Source: Sporobolomyces roseus (taxonomy: Eukaryota; Basidiomycota; Microbotryomycetes; Sporidiobolales; Sporidiobolaceae). Taken from it: a DNA stretch of 64,000 nt. A model generated the notes under the pieces. That model made no database searches and was not told the DNA's origin. It saw nothing but the letters and a program-made list of their open reading frames with translations. Position numbers and translations under genes: made by a program. This document shows positions 33,265-45,560 of the stretch, in pieces (the stretch's first letter is position 1; every line of letters begins with the position of its first letter). The stretch lies in assembly GCA_016617785.1 (NCBI GenBank), contig JADILM010000005.1, forward strand, positions 868,001 to 932,000, in the 5' to 3' direction.

Positions 33265-34154
33265 CTCTGTCAAGTTGTCAGTCGCCCGACTGACGGGTTC
33301 GACCAGGAGAAGTTCGCGTGTAGGGTGGACTGTATTCAGGTTCTGGATATGTAGCGAGGGCTGACGCGAGGTGTTAGAATGTTGTAGGAAGTTGAGGAGG
33401 TTTAAGATCGAAAGCAGTGTTCTTTCGTCGAGTTCTAGATTTCTGACACCTGTAATTATACTTCAATATTCTTTCGCTACTTCAGCTTCCCTCGCAAAGA
33501 CTCGCACTGGAGCGCGTACTGTAGTCTCTCATCGTACAGTAGCTCGAGGGATGAAGCTTGTAGCAGCCGAACTCGAAACAAAGAAAATCGTCGAAATCGT
33601 CGAAGTTCAGGATCCTGCAATGTTTCTCGACGAGGACCTACTCATCGCTGTGTGTCGATCCCGACGAGCTGTCGACACTGTATCGGTGGAGTTCAGGAGA
33701 AGGAAAGAACTCTTCGCACCGACTCTCCAAGTTTGCCTTCCTAATTGCTAGCACGCTCGATTCGTGCCATTTCAAAGCGGAGTGTGGTCTCTCTCGTCAA
33801 CCTGTAGACACTAGCCAGTCCGGAACACATTCAGCGCTGATATAGAGAGCCAGGTAGAAGCTTGCCAACGGAAATTGGGCCAGGAGACGTTCTATACCCG
33901 CGTTCTTTTCTCTCAACGGTTTCTGGTCGCAACGTTGTCGCTCATTGTTATGTTGCGTCTTGCTACGATGGAAGCTGATCGAAGGTACATAGTCGACTAG
34001 CGAAAGATGGAGAATGAAAATCAGGGAGGGAAAGGGTCGAAGTGACGTCGGAATCGAGGTTAAGATCAAAAAAAAACTCGCTTGTCTCTTTTCTCTCTCT
34101 TTCCATTCATTCAAACTACTTTACAACCTTCAAAACTTCTCCACGCCTCACATC
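33265..34154. other. divergent intergenic region between frq and the 87-residue gene
   Basis: 890 bases with no supported gene; a plus-strand frame at 33371-33751 lacks family pattern. A CTGACAACTTGACAG sequence ends two bases before the frq ATG and looks like an intron acceptor, so frq may have a 5' UTR intron or an additional upstream exon. Confidence 0.45.
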
Positions 34155-34640
34155 ATGATCCCCACGGCCGCCGACAGAAAACCTAACCCTGGTAAGTGAT
34201 ACAATGCCGCCCTCCTCCCTCGATTCCACCGAGCGAAACCAGTTCCGGGGATGCATCGATCGAGGAACTGGTTACTGCTTCTTATCAGTCAATCTGCGGC
34301 AATATGAGCAATGCTGATCTCTGTTCTACTGACGTCGACAGGAGAGAAGGAGATCCAAGTCAACCAACAGGCTCACCCTTCTGCCTCGGGCAACGCTACC
34401 TCCACTCTCCCCGTCTCCGACGTTGGAGGACGTACTGAGCACGCCAACCAGCAACAACCCGAGGGTCAATTCAACAAGCAAATCCGTGAGTTTTCTCTTC
34501 ATCGTTGAGTGAAACAAAGTAGTTTCGCTGACTTTCCTCCTTTCTTACGATTGATAGACCCCAAGCAACTCGAGGCTGAGAACGCCGGACAAGGAACCAA
34601 CACTTCCGGTGGAGGAGGACTTAAGCCTCACCAAGCTTAA
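34155..34640 (+). CDS. small hydrophilic protein of unknown function
   Basis: Exons 34155-34191, 34342-34485 and 34558-34640 encode 87 residues. Intron 1 (150 nt) is longer than most here. The protein is rich in Gln, Asn, Gly and Pro, has no hydrophobic segment and no known domain (MIPTAADRKPNPGEKEIQVN at the start, GGGGLKPHQA at the end). The composition resembles small intrinsically disordered stress proteins of fungi; this is an inference from composition only. It is transcribed away from frq. Confidence 0.65.
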
Positions 34641-34964
34641 AATCCAGATTTGAGAATACCCCCCTTCTTCGCATAAAATCCTAAAGCAGTTTAGTACATA
34701 GCAATTATACATAGTCCTCGTTAGCAGCACAAATTTTTTGAGCGTCGTTATCGCTGAGAACCCCGAGAGATTGGCTAGTGATAGTTGGCGTTTGAAGTCG
34801 GGAAGAGAGCCGAAAGCCTCCCTTTGCCAGCTTCGACTCGACTGATTCTCGCTTTTCGCTCACTTCAGCGACATCAAAGGTGATAGGGAAGGGAAATGAA
34901 CGAGAGATTGCAAGTATGAAGACAACAAAAAAGGTCCTCACAAACAGAATTGAAGCGATGTGAC
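34641..34964. other. intergenic between convergent genes
   Basis: 3' flanks of the 87-residue gene and the 1000-residue gene. No gene supported. Confidence 0.5.
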
Positions 34965-37900
34965 TCAATCGGCAGAGAATGGAGTGATCATCATAGCACC
35001 TGTACACTCAAGAGTTCAGCTCAAGCTCATGAGAAAGAGAGGAAAAAGTGAGCTTACCTTCAGGAAGTACAGAACTTCTCCCCGCCGATGAATTATCAGT
35101 TTTCAAAGTTCTGACTTTCTTCTTCCTCAACCTCGATTTAATCTTGTTCGTCCACCCAACATCATCCGAATCGTCTCCATCATCATGTCTCACAACGGAA
35201 GTCCCGTCCAAACGCTTGAGGAAATCGACTGCCTCTGCTAAGTAACCTTGTTGAACCAATGCAGAGGCGGCCGATTGAGTTGAACCTCTTCGTTGGTTTT
35301 GATGGCGAGAGTAAGCGAGCGCGGAAGAAAGGATAGTGGCGAGATTGGCGAGAGTGAGGGGTAATCGAGGTCGATGAGCGAGTAAGATGTGGACTGTAGG
35401 ACAATCGGAATCGAATGAAGGAGTCGTTTCTGCGGTGGACGAATTCGTAGAAGCGATATCTTGTGACATTGGACGACCTTGCGAGAGAGGAAGTAGATCG
35501 ATTCGACACCGCACTCGGCAAGAGGAGTCGAGGAAGGAACGGAAGAATTCGACTCGGATCGAAACTTGATGTCCGTTTCCCAATTCGTCTACTCCATGAT
35601 CGTGAGGACTAGCTTCTATTCGGCTCTTTCCGTACCTGTACATTGAACGAGGGTATCAATATTGAACTGCTCTGAGATGAAGAAAGGGCTCGAGACGAAC
35701 CACATTAAATAGACGAGTAAAGCATCCCAGCTCTTCGCTTCAATCGCGAAAGACACGAAAGCCTTCTTTCCCTCCTCATTCTCCGCCGTCGAAAGCTGAG
35801 CGCCTCGAGGGAATTCACCTTTCGAATCCAAAGGAGGATGCATACTAGCTCTTTCGACCGCTACGAATCCCCATCTAATTCCATCGAGGACGTAATGTGC
35901 TGCAGCGAACGACTCAGTCGAAGTGTCTTGAACGACTCCTCCGAAGGAAGGCGAGTTGTCGTAAGTATCGAGACTTGGAGAAGGTTCGGGAGTGTTCGTT
36001 GCGGAGTGAGACTGGGCGAGTGCTGGAGATGGGGCGGGAAGGAGGGATGACGTCGAGGGAGGCGGTTCTGACACTCGTCTAAGTGGAGAGGGTGCAGAGG
36101 GAAGGCCGAGGAAGGAAGATGAGGGGAAATCGATCGTGGCGACGTTCGACTCGGGAGATGGCGGGGACTGCTTTGTGGGTGGTGATGCTGCTGTATCGAC
36201 GAGGATATCAGGTTGCGCTGGCTGCGAATCGGCGGCCGGTAGGTGAAGTGAGGGCGATCGAGAAGAGTGGTTGTTTCGAGGCTCATCAGTCGATGTCCGA
36301 TGCGGGTCTTCGTGGGTCTCGTCGTGATCAGCTGCGAAATGGTCGTCGAAAGGATTCTCCCCCTCCTCCGCTCCACCTTCATCTTCTCCTTCGTATTGCT
36401 GCTCGGCGACTGAATCTTCCAATGCGATGTTTTGAAACAACGACGGAGTCATCGTCTCGTAGGAACCGACGGAAGGTGTTGTCGAGTACGCCCCGCTTGT
36501 GCGAGAAGAATCATTGCGGTCGAGAGAATTGATGTTCGCAAGGTGAGAAGGAAGACTAGAGAACTGCGAAGGGGAAGCTCCCGGTGGTGGGAGAGGAGAA
36601 GTGACTGGGGCTGGTATCGACATATCGAAAGGAGTGATCGAAGAAGAAATCGGAGGATAAGATGCGACGAGTTCGGGTGAGTACGAGGTCGTGTTGAGAG
36701 GAGATTGATCTGGTGGCAGCGGAGAGGAGGATTGCTGCATAGACGGATCGGGTTCGACATCGTTTGATTCGTGCGCGATGATCGTATAAGCAGGAGGGGG
36801 AATGTCTTCTTCTTCACTATCGCTCTGCCCCAATCGATCCGGATTCGTAACGACGAAAGAAGAATTGGAATGTCGGGTGAGAGCGATAGGAGGCAGAGGT
36901 GGATCTGGGTTGTAGGTACGGCTGTATTCGGCTTGATCTTGTTGAGAAGAGGAAGGGTAATCTTCGACTGTTGTTTCTTGCGTTGTCGTAGTCGAATCTC
37001 TTCGACTCCATCGATCGAAAGCTTGACCGCTCGTCTCTGCACTTCCAGTCTCCCATCTAGCTTCCTCATTATCATCCAAACTCAGTCGCGTCGCCATCTC
37101 GAACGCTTCCCTTTCCCGCCTTTCCACCGAGCTGTCCCTCTGCGAAACGATCGTCCGGCTCCTCGCCAAAACTTTCTGAACTTCCTTCTCTTCCTCGAGG
37201 GTTCTCCTTCTCCCTTCCCTCGCCAATCGCTCCGTTTGAGCCTGTTCATACTCCCGACTAAACACCATAGCTTCCCTCATCGCGATCTCTTCCTCCATTC
37301 TCTGTAACCTCGCTCTCTCTTCGGCTCTTCTCTGTTCTTCTTCGGCGAGTCGGCTCGATTCTGCTAGTGCTTGTTGTAACCTTCGATCTTCTTCTGCTTC
37401 GAGGTTCAGGAGACGCTGTTGTTCGTATTCGACCGATTCTTGTCGTATTCGAGCGAGCTGATTACATGGTTCCGTCAGCTGCTGTTCTGAACCGTCTTAA
37501 ATAAACTCTATGGACTCACTTGCGTCTCTTCCGCCTCTTCGACTGCAGGGTATGGTGACTGATAATTCGATGAGAAAGATCTTCGGGGACTTGGATAGGA
37601 AGCGCCAGGAGGAGGTTCTGGGTTACTGATCGGCGGATAGGGAGATGAGTACGAAGTTTGATTCGAAGGGAAGTAAGTGTTTGGCTGTGAAGGATAGCCC
37701 ATGGGAGAAGCGATCGGAGGGGATGAAGTGAAATTTGAAGCGGCTAAAGGAGGACTCGTCGTTGCAGGGGAGGTGGCTTTTGAAGTATTACTGTTTGTTC
37801 TGTTCTTCTTGAGTAGTTTGCGAGTGAAGATGTTTGATGAGGAAGAGGAGGAGGAAGACCTCGGCTGAGTCGGTGGAGTCTGAGAGGGTCGAAATGATGA

Positions 37901-38152
37901 TGATGATGATAAACTTGAAGACCGCCGTTCTCCTTCTCTATGGTGCCCATCCAAGCTCGTTCTCCTGTCTCCGTACAATGTCCCTGCTCCCGAATAGCTT
38001 AGAGAATGAGGTGGAATTCGATGAGGCTGTGAAATATTCGGCAGGAGAGGGGAAGCACCTGAGCGAGATGCACTCGACGATGCTTGATAGCTGTAAGGTG
38101 AGTCTATCGAATGTCGATGTGGCAGCTGAGTTGGAGGTGGAGAAGCTGTCAT
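34965..38152 (-). CDS. large low-complexity protein with central coiled coil, unknown function
   Basis: Exons 37520-38152, 35701-37457, 35058-35635 and 34965-34999 encode 1000 residues with consistent phases. Residues 1-210 are Ser/Pro/Tyr-rich. Residues 212-330 form a long Glu/Arg/Gln helix (start LARIRQESVEYEQQRLLNLE). A disordered acidic region follows with an IPPPAYTII (PPxY-type WW/NEDD4-binding) motif and a GENPFDDHF (NPF-type) motif. The C-terminal 220 residues look folded (AAHYVLDGIRWGFVAVERA, SWDALLVYLMWYGKSRIEA, HQVSIRVEFFRSFL) and contain a helical patch with QQGYLAEAVDFLKRLDG. I do not recognise the C-terminal domain. The PPxY and NPF-like motifs could suggest ubiquitin-ligase or endocytic contacts. 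Confidence 0.75.
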
Positions 38153-38590
38153 CTCGAGTCGAGGCTAGGTTGACCGAAGTCTTGGGATTGAGCAGAGGAA
38201 TCGGCCGATTCACTAGAGCTGCTAGAGGCGTAAGTTGAAGCTGATCTCTTTGATTGCAGTGGCTATCGATGACGGTATCGAGGCACCAAGAAGAAGTGAA
38301 GAGATGAAGGTCAGATTGAGAGCTTTCTGAAACTCGATTCACTTCAGTTCACTTCGCAGTACCGAATCTTTCTTGAAGAGTTGCATTTCACTCGCAACGA
38401 GGAGGAGCTGTCAGAGCTATGCTAACCCGCATAGGGGTTACGTCGGGCTAAGCGACAGTCGTATCGTGGTCTCGTTTCGTTTCGCTTATATAATTATGTC
38501 TCTTGTCCTCTTGCTCATACTCCGACCAGTCTGAATCTGACAAGGTCAGGTTTCCATAAGCTTGACGATATCGGTCTTTACACAGTGATT
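38153..38590. other. intergenic
   Basis: Upstream of the 1000-residue gene and 3' flank of the oxygenase gene. Nothing recognised, no tRNA pattern seen. Confidence 0.5.
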
Positions 38591-40055
38591 CTACTTAGCG
38601 TCTTGATAATGGCGCCTGAACACTCGCTCTGTGAATTGTCCGAAAGTTTCTCCTTCTTTCGACACAACCTCGTCGTTGTTCGGCTGTAAAGGCAGTGCGG
38701 AGATGTCAGTAGGATCCCTCACGGAGGCTAACTAACAATCCGTCCGACTTACTTGCAGGAACACAGCGAGAGTTTCTCTCGTAACAGTTCCATTCTCTAC
38801 CTCTTTCCAATTCTCATCTTCTTCCTTCTTTCGTTCGATCGCTTCCAAGGCTCTGTTACCGAGAGCTGAGGCGGTGGCGTTGACGAAATGAGGAGTTGCA
38901 GCTAGCCGTTTCGAAGTGAGAAGTTCGAGGGTTTCTCCTGTTTGAAGTGCGAGGCAGTTTTCACTGTTCACGCATAGACAATCAGTGCACGTCAAGGGCT
39001 AGTCATGAGAGAAGATGACATACGGAATAGTAGCTTGAACGACTTCTCCCGATCGAGTCTTGATGAAGAGTCCCGTTGATTTACTCGGACTTGGGATAAC
39101 GAGAGGTGACAGAGTGGTGGAGGAAGAGGGAGTCGGGTGAAATAGATATAGACTTGGGCAGAGTACGGTTAAGAGTGAATGATCTGTATGTGTGCCGCAC
39201 CAGTCATCGTTGATCGGTTCGTTTGGTGGATTTGCAGGGAGGGAGGAGGAAGCAGGGAGTGAGAAGACGGAATCAGGTCGAGCGAACTGTGCGAACCAAA
39301 TTGCGCTCAGTATCAATGCCTTTATGCGTGAGATGTCAAGTGAGATCGACGCACGTAATGTAGCAAACGAGCTTTCGAAGCTTGACTTGTTCGAACTAGT
39401 TCTTCGACAGATTTTGACGCTGCACTCTCTTCGCCGACGAGCTGATCGCAAGCTGCTGCAACGAGTTGTCCTACTTCCACCATGAGGTTGCAAAGCTCTT
39501 TGAAGGCGGCTGTTGAAGTCGATTCGGGTCAACTTAGGTCGAAGGAAGCGAGAATCCGCAAAGAGTCCTCATGGGAGACTCACCTTCGTATCCCTCAATG
39601 CCATTCTCTTCTGGCCAGATGTTCTTTGTAGGAGCATCACCTGATTTGAGTCCTGGAGTCTCGTCTTGCGAAGGGTTGTTGTAAAATGAACCTTTTAGGG
39701 TATCTGGTTTTCCGTTCATGATCTCCTTTCTACAATTCGAATATCGCCTTCGTCAATAACGCTCCTCGGCTTTGCATAGAGAGCTCCGCACTCACCCGTG
39801 ACTCCATCCGAACGAGTAAGAAGTTTCACTACTCGAATATTTCTCCCTCGTCTCCTCCTCCAAAGAAGCGAACGCGTTACTGAGCAATAACAGCCTCTTC
39901 CTGAGTTCTGGGAATTCAGGCGGCAAGTCGGAAACGATGAGGAGACCTAGAGATTGAGGGGAAGAATCGAATGCAGACTGAATCTTTGAAGGGAGAGAGG
40001 CGTCCTTCGCTACGAGGTCGGCATAAGATACTGTAATGGGTGATATGGTGGTCAT
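38591..40055 (-). CDS. 2-oxoglutarate/Fe(II)-dependent oxygenase, isopenicillin-N-synthase-like
   Basis: Six exons (39796-40055, 39584-39729, 39355-39509, 39024-39286, 38753-38963 and 38591-38683) encode 375 residues. The N-terminal half carries the family sequence SYSFGWSHGKE. The iron ligands are visible: H220 and D222 in GTHTDHSLLTVL, and H300 in AATPHFV, with LQTGETLELLTSKRL between them as in the IPNS group. The usual Arg that holds 2-oxoglutarate (RxS after the last His) is not obvious; R312 is the nearest. Substrate unknown. Fungal relatives are often annotated as clavaminate-synthase-like. It is not in a biosynthetic cluster here. Confidence 0.85.
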
Positions 40056-40352
40056 GGTGCAGTAAAGCGGGCCTAGAGGGCTGCGAGGAGGTGCAAATAG
40101 ACTGAGAGATGAAGGGGAGAGAAATGTAGGAGAAGGCGAGGTAGCGTTTTCAGCGGTCGTTGAGTGATACTGAGAGCTACTGGAAGCGCTGTCAGCTGAC
40201 TCAGGAAGGAACGAGGGGAGTTGTCAATGGCAAGGAGTATGACCTCTCGTTTCGAAACAATCTTCGGCTCAGCCGCTTCGCAGAAACTATTTTCTGATTC
40301 GTTTGAGTTGCTCGCGGAGTACAGCACGAACAGAGCAACCGTTCAATATCGT

Positions 40353-42440
40353 CTATTTGCCAATGCAGAACCCGCTGAAGATCTCTCCTAAAACTTCTTC
40401 GACATCTACGGCACCCGAGATCTTTCCTAGCGACAGAACAGCGTATCTCAGCTCCTCTCCAGCATCTACCAAGTCGTCGGCTCCGAGCTCTGCGCAAGAA
40501 GGAAGGGTCAGCCTTCGAAGCGAGTCGTGAAGGGATCTCGTAGAAGATTAGGCTCACCGAGGAAAGCGTTGAGAGAGTGGCGACATTCCTGTGAAGCAAG
40601 TGAAATATCAGTGAGGTCTGCAGTGGTATAACAAGGAAGATAGGGGTATTGTACCTCGAGATGGCGACGATGTCGCTCGTGAGTAACAATTGGTGTTTCT
40701 TCGATGTCGTCAGACAAGTCGTATCTGTCGCAGCGCATCACCATCAGACCCCTGTAGCATCGTAACATTATGCGGACACGAGCGGAGTGCTTACCTTCGC
40801 TTCAGTTCCGCCGTCAAACCCTTCGCAAGTTCTCTCAATCCCGTACCCTCTTTGACGCTCACTTGCCAGAACTCCTTCTCACTTCCCTTACCCAACCAGC
40901 TCTTCCCCACTTGTGTCAGGCTTGACGAGATCGAGCTGAGCTGCGACGGGCTAGGCGAGATGGAATCGGTTTTGTTGAGGAGGATCAAAGTATTCGAGTC
41001 GATGAGGTCGAGAGTGAGCGGATCGATGGAGGGCGTGAAAGAGGAGTCTGATGTATGAGACGAAGGGAAGAGTTCCTCGAGTGAGAGCAGGCAAAGCTTG
41101 ATATCTGCAACGTCGGCTCTATTCATCGTTTTCGAGAGTCAGTTTCGCTCGTCGCAAAAAGGTGAAGAGGCCATACTCACTTCGCTAGAGCCCTTTCGAT
41201 ACCGATAGCCTCGACTTGATCTTTCGTACTTCGTAGTCCAGCAGTGTCTGCGACGAGTATCGGGAAACCATGAAAGTCGAGTGAGAGTTCGACCACGTCC
41301 CTCGTTGTTCCAGGAATCGCGGTGACGATCGCAGCTTCTCTTTGAGCTATCAGAGCGAGATTCGAGTCAGCTTAGGATACAGCTGTGGGAGACGTGAGGA
41401 AGCTTACCGAGCCAATTCAAAAAGCTGCTCTTGCCCGAGTTAGGTGGACCGACGATTGCGAGATGGATACCTGACCTGATGATCTCTCCTCTCCTTCCAT
41501 CATCGAGATGTCGAGAGATTTGATCTCGCAGCGAAGTAGCCTTTTCTCGAGCTAGAGCGAAGCGAGATCTGGTCAGAACTGGCGGTCGAATCGCACTTTA
41601 AGACCAGTAACGCAGAACGCACCCTGCTCGAAAACTCCATCCGAGATCCCTTCGTCTTCTCCGAAGTCGATCAGAGCCTCAATCAAAGCCATTCCTTCGA
41701 TAGCCGTCGCCCGCATAGAATCGTAAGCATGTCGCATTTGGCCCTATACAAGCGTGGACGCGGTCACTTCAGCGTCTATCAAACAAGAAGAGGAAGAGTC
41801 TACTCACACTAGCTTGACGAGCTGCGAGCTTTCTTTGAGCTTCAGTATCAGCATCAACGAGATCTCGAATTCCCTCCACTTCAGTCAAATCCATCTTCCC
41901 CGCTTCGAACGCCAATCTCGTGAACTCTCCAGGTTCAGCTATCCGGAACGACTTTGTGAGGGTCGGTAGGAGTTTGAGCATGAGAGACATGAGAGCAGGT
42001 GAGCCGTGGAGGTGTAATTCGAGAGTTGGTTGAGCGGTCAAGGACGATTCCGCTGTCTTCTCGAGGTGATGAACACGGTAGATCAGGATGAGGCGAGAAA
42101 AGGACGTACATGGAAAGTATAAAACGAGTCCTTCATCGAGAATCTCGTGAGTTTGAGGATGTACAATCTTGCGAAGAATCGCTCGACGAGGTTGGGGGTC
42201 CTTTGACGTTGCCTTTTGACCTCTAGCGGGTTTAGTCATCTTGCGCCATACTTCCAATGCATCATCTCCTGATATACGAAGGATCTGGATCGCGCTCTTG
42301 CCTTTCCCACTGGCTGAGGCGAAAATTGTTGGAAGTTGGAGAGGAGTCGAAGAGGTCGATGCGAAGCGCATCCTCTTGGTCGGAGGATATATTGGAGCCC
42401 TTGTGCAGCTACATGACGTCCTCAGAGCTAATCGAAACAT
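40353..42440 (-). CDS. mss1: mitochondrial tRNA modification GTPase (MnmE/MSS1)
   Basis: Nine exons (42110-42440, 41808-42052, 41623-41743, 41408-41551, 41181-41346, 40795-41118, 40655-40751, 40558-40588 and 40353-40489) encode 531 residues. An Arg/Ser-rich leader fits mitochondrial import. The N-terminal folate-binding fold has [11 protein letters not shown] and [10 protein letters not shown]; the helical domain has [19 protein letters not shown]. The inserted G domain shows G1 GPPNSGKSS (267-275), IPGTTRD, G3 DTAGLR (314-319) and G4 NKTD. The C-terminus ends FCIGK with the catalytic Cys. With its partner GidA/Mto1 it modifies the wobble uridine of mitochondrial tRNAs. All phases agree. Confidence 0.95.
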
Positions 42441-42629
42441 TGAGATGGAATCAGGGTGAACGGCGAAAGATCAAAAGGAATCAAGTTGTTGCTTCCGACC
42501 ACAACGTCCGCCAACTCACTAAGACTCTGGTATCAATCAAGCAAGCTCTACCCAGCTACATATATCTTCGAAAGCCAATCCCCGGACTTCCTCGCCCTTC
42601 TCTCGCTTCATCTTCGTCAACTTTGTTCA

Positions 42630-43628
42630 ATGACCTCAACTCGCTGCTACTTCGACTTTGCTGCCGGGAATGAGGAGCAGTACGATCAAGAACTATTACA
42701 GTATCGAGATCTCGAGAACTGGGTGGCACAGAATGGAGGGAAATACGGTCTCGCAAGTGGTCTGAAGGATTTGGACACGACGGGAAGGGAGACGCTTACT
42801 GCCATGTACGAAGCAGAGACGAAGGTGAGTTCAACTTCCAAGTAAGCGAGAGGAAAGAGCTAACAGCGTTTGTACAGATCAGCTTGACCGATAAATCTTT
42901 CACACCTCCTCCTTCTCTCGTCCTTCCTCGACTCTACTTCCACGTATCGGACTCAGCTGGCCTCAAGAAGACGTCGGCAAACTTCCTCGACCTACTCAGT
43001 GACTCGAAGAAGCTCAAGAGTAAACGTTCGCCGAATCCTCCTTTGAGATATCAGGGTTGCAAGGTGTTTCGAATCGATGAGGGCTTTGTTGCGCAGACAG
43101 GAGACGTCACAAGACAGGATGGAAGTGGTGGCGAGTCGATATGTACGCCGCACTCTCACTTTTGCAAGAACGTTGCGATCGATTAAGGCTGAATTCGCTC
43201 GTTTGTTATAGATGGCGGCACTTTCAACGATGAGAAGGAGGGACTCAAGACTCCCTTTCAGCTAGGGACGATAGCGATGGCGAACTCTGGCAAGAACTGT
43301 AAGCATCCCCTTGATATCCGGTTTCGCGAGTTGCAACTCATTATCTCTCTCGAAATCATTAGCGAACACTTCTCAAGCCAGCTAGCTACTTTCCCTTCTG
43401 ACTCGATACCTTCACTGACTCTTATCCTCGACGTTACAGTTCTTCGTGACACTCACCACCGATCCCACGAAACTCAAGAAGCTAACAGGCAAATACGTCG
43501 CTTTCGCCGAGAGCGACTTCTCCGTCGAGACTACTCAGCTGTGCCTGGATCGACTCAACAAAGTAGGTGATGGAAAAGGAGGAACGAAGGAACCTGTCTG
43601 GATCGAAGAGTGCAATGTTTGCGAGTAG
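42630..43628 (+). CDS. cyclophilin-type peptidyl-prolyl isomerase-like protein
   Basis: Exons 42630-42824, 42878-43142, 43212-43298, 43363-43376 (14 nt) and 43440-43628 encode 249 residues. After a 75-residue N-terminal extension comes a cyclophilin domain: RLYFHVSDS, YQGCKVFRIDEGFVAQTGDV, IYGGTFNDE, FQLGTIAMANSGKN and QFFVTL. The catalytic Arg (FRI) and Gln (AQTGD) are present, while the Trp that gives cyclosporin sensitivity is not evident, so activity may be altered. The 14-nt exon (coding S-N-T-S-Q in context) is required to join GKN to FFVTL; its downstream intron would start with GC rather than GT, so that join is less certain. It is divergent from mss1. Confidence 0.8.
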
Positions 43629-44062
43629 ATACAGGATCGTTTCGAGGTGGAACTAAGGCTGGCCTTCCTCCTCCTGCTTCTCTGGCCTCTACTCCTCGTT
43701 GACTCCTCTACTACATCAGTGTCGCAGAGTCATACACTAGGCTTGCGTCTCGTCGGATACTACCTTCATCGCTCGACGCTCCCTCCGAGAAATGCGCAAT
43801 TTCGACATTTCACCTTGTCGTCAGCTCGCTTCCTCACGTCTCCGCTTTTCTCTCGTTCGTCGACTCTGCGACACTCGACAAGTCGTTCGCGGGCTATTCG
43901 CGGCAAGATCGTCATTTCGATAAACCCCCACTAGCTTTTCCCCGCTTCCAACTGCTCTTCTCCTTCCTTACTGTTCACTACTCTGTTTCAGCAGCCTCAT
44001 ACCTTCAACACTCACGTCCTGTTCGACGTCAAGCAGCACAACCCACGCAGAAACACTCGAAA
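43629..44062. other. intergenic
   Basis: Between the cyclophilin-like and deacetylase genes; a leucine-rich frame at 43647-43934 looks like chance. No gene supported. Confidence 0.45.
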
Positions 44063-45560
44063 ATGCCAAAAAGAGCTCTCTGTTCATTCGGTGTCGACGT
44101 CGACGCTTGTTCGGGATGGTTGGACTCGTACGGAAAGGGCGACTCGCCAAACGATAGTAGGTATTCGTCTGTCGTTATCGAGGGAAAAGCGAGAAATCTC
44201 AGCTGATTTTGACGCTTAATCAGTGACAAGGGGTTGCTTCGCGGGAGAAGTTGGAGTTCCTCGACTGCTCAAGATGTTCAAGAAGTACAACCTGACGACC
44301 TCTTGGTACGCTTGACTTCCAATCCTGTTTCGTCCGATTTCGCTGATTCGCAACTTTGCTCGACAGGTTCGTACCCGGTCATTCCCTCGACACTTTTCCC
44401 GAAGAGATGGCAATGGTTCGAGATGCAGGGCATGAGATCGGTCTTCACGGTAAGCTCCAATCGAGTCATTTTACCGAAAAATGAAGCTGAAACTCGAGCT
44501 AATTTAGGTTACAGTCACGAGAATCCAAAGAAGATGACAATCGAGCAGCAACGAGATGTTCTCGATCACACGATCAAACAGTTGACTGAGTTTACTGGGA
44601 AAGCACCTCGCGGTCATAGTGAGTTTCGTACGAATCTGCTCTGTGTCCTTTCTTCGGGCTGATCGCGACCTCTGATGCTTAGCTACTTGCTGATGGGAAA
44701 CTTCAAAGGTGAGCTATTGTGCTTACGGATGGTAGAGCAACTCATGAACTCGGAAGTGATTCGTTTTTCGCAGGAAAGCATTCAACTTTTGATGGATAGA
44801 GGAATCGAGGTACGTCTCTCCGCTCTCTTTCGATTACGTTTGTCAGCTGACACTCTCGAATACAGTACGACCACTCTTCTCAAGCTCACGATTGCCTCCC
44901 GTTCTAGTCAGTTCCCGATTCTCTTCGCGCTCCCATCTCCGCGTCCTGACTCTATGCTACCTTTACAGCACTCGAGACGAGGATACCTGGACCAAAATCG
45001 ACTACAAAGGACAAGCGAAGGATTGGATGAAGCCTCTTGTGAGGGGAAAGACGACTCCGCTCGTGACCATTCCTGCGAATTGGGTGAGCTCAACACTTGT
45101 TCCTTTTCTCTGTGCATTCGCTTACCATAGTGTTTCTCCAGTACCTCGACGATCTTCCACCTCACATGTTTATCAAGGATGCACCGAACTCTCACGGTTT
45201 TGTCGACGCTCGATCGACTCTCGAACTCTGGAAATCGCATTTCACGTATTTCTACAGGGAGCATGACTGGTTCGTGTTCCCTCTCACGATCCATCCCGAT
45301 ACTTCCGGTCGTCCGCATCTTCTCTTGATCCTCGAAGAGCTCATCGAGTGGATCAACGGACACGGTGAGCGATTCTCAACTTTTTTACCTCTCTCTTTCC
45401 GCTAATGTCGTTCGTTGCAGAGGGTGTCGAGTGGGTCACGATGGGCGTGAGTCCCTCTCGTCTTCTCTCACCCCGCTCTTGTTGACGCTTGTTGTGGTCA
45501 CAGCAAATGAACGACGAGTTCAAGGAGCGTAATCCTTTCGTAGCTGATGAGAAGAAGTAG
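44063..45560 (+). CDS. polysaccharide deacetylase family protein with apparent in-frame stop
   Basis: Eleven small exons: 44063-44156, 44224-44305, 44367-44449, 44508-44618, 44683-44708, 44774-44809, 44866-44906, 44969-45083, 45142-45364, 45421-45446 and 45504-45560. Together they make 298 in-phase codons. The product fits the CE4 (NodB) group related to peptidoglycan deacetylase PgdA of Helicobacter: [56 protein letters not shown] and [12 protein letters not shown]. These hold the metal and catalytic Asp/His residues. In the 26-nt exon 44683-44708, where the family has a Trp-Trp-Glu motif, the frame reads C-stop-W-E because of a TGA at 44691-44693. Flanking splice sites and phase are otherwise perfect. 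The gene may be a recent pseudogene, or the base may be an assembly or sequencing error. Confidence 0.7.

Noticed and set aside
33371..33751. 126-codon frame upstream of frq
   Set aside because: No known pattern, lies in the divergent promoter region; could be a noncoding RNA but nothing supports that.
38390..38470. Possible tRNA-like hairpin sequence (CTAACCCGCATAGGGGTTACG)
   Set aside because: No A-box/B-box pair or cloverleaf could be formed.
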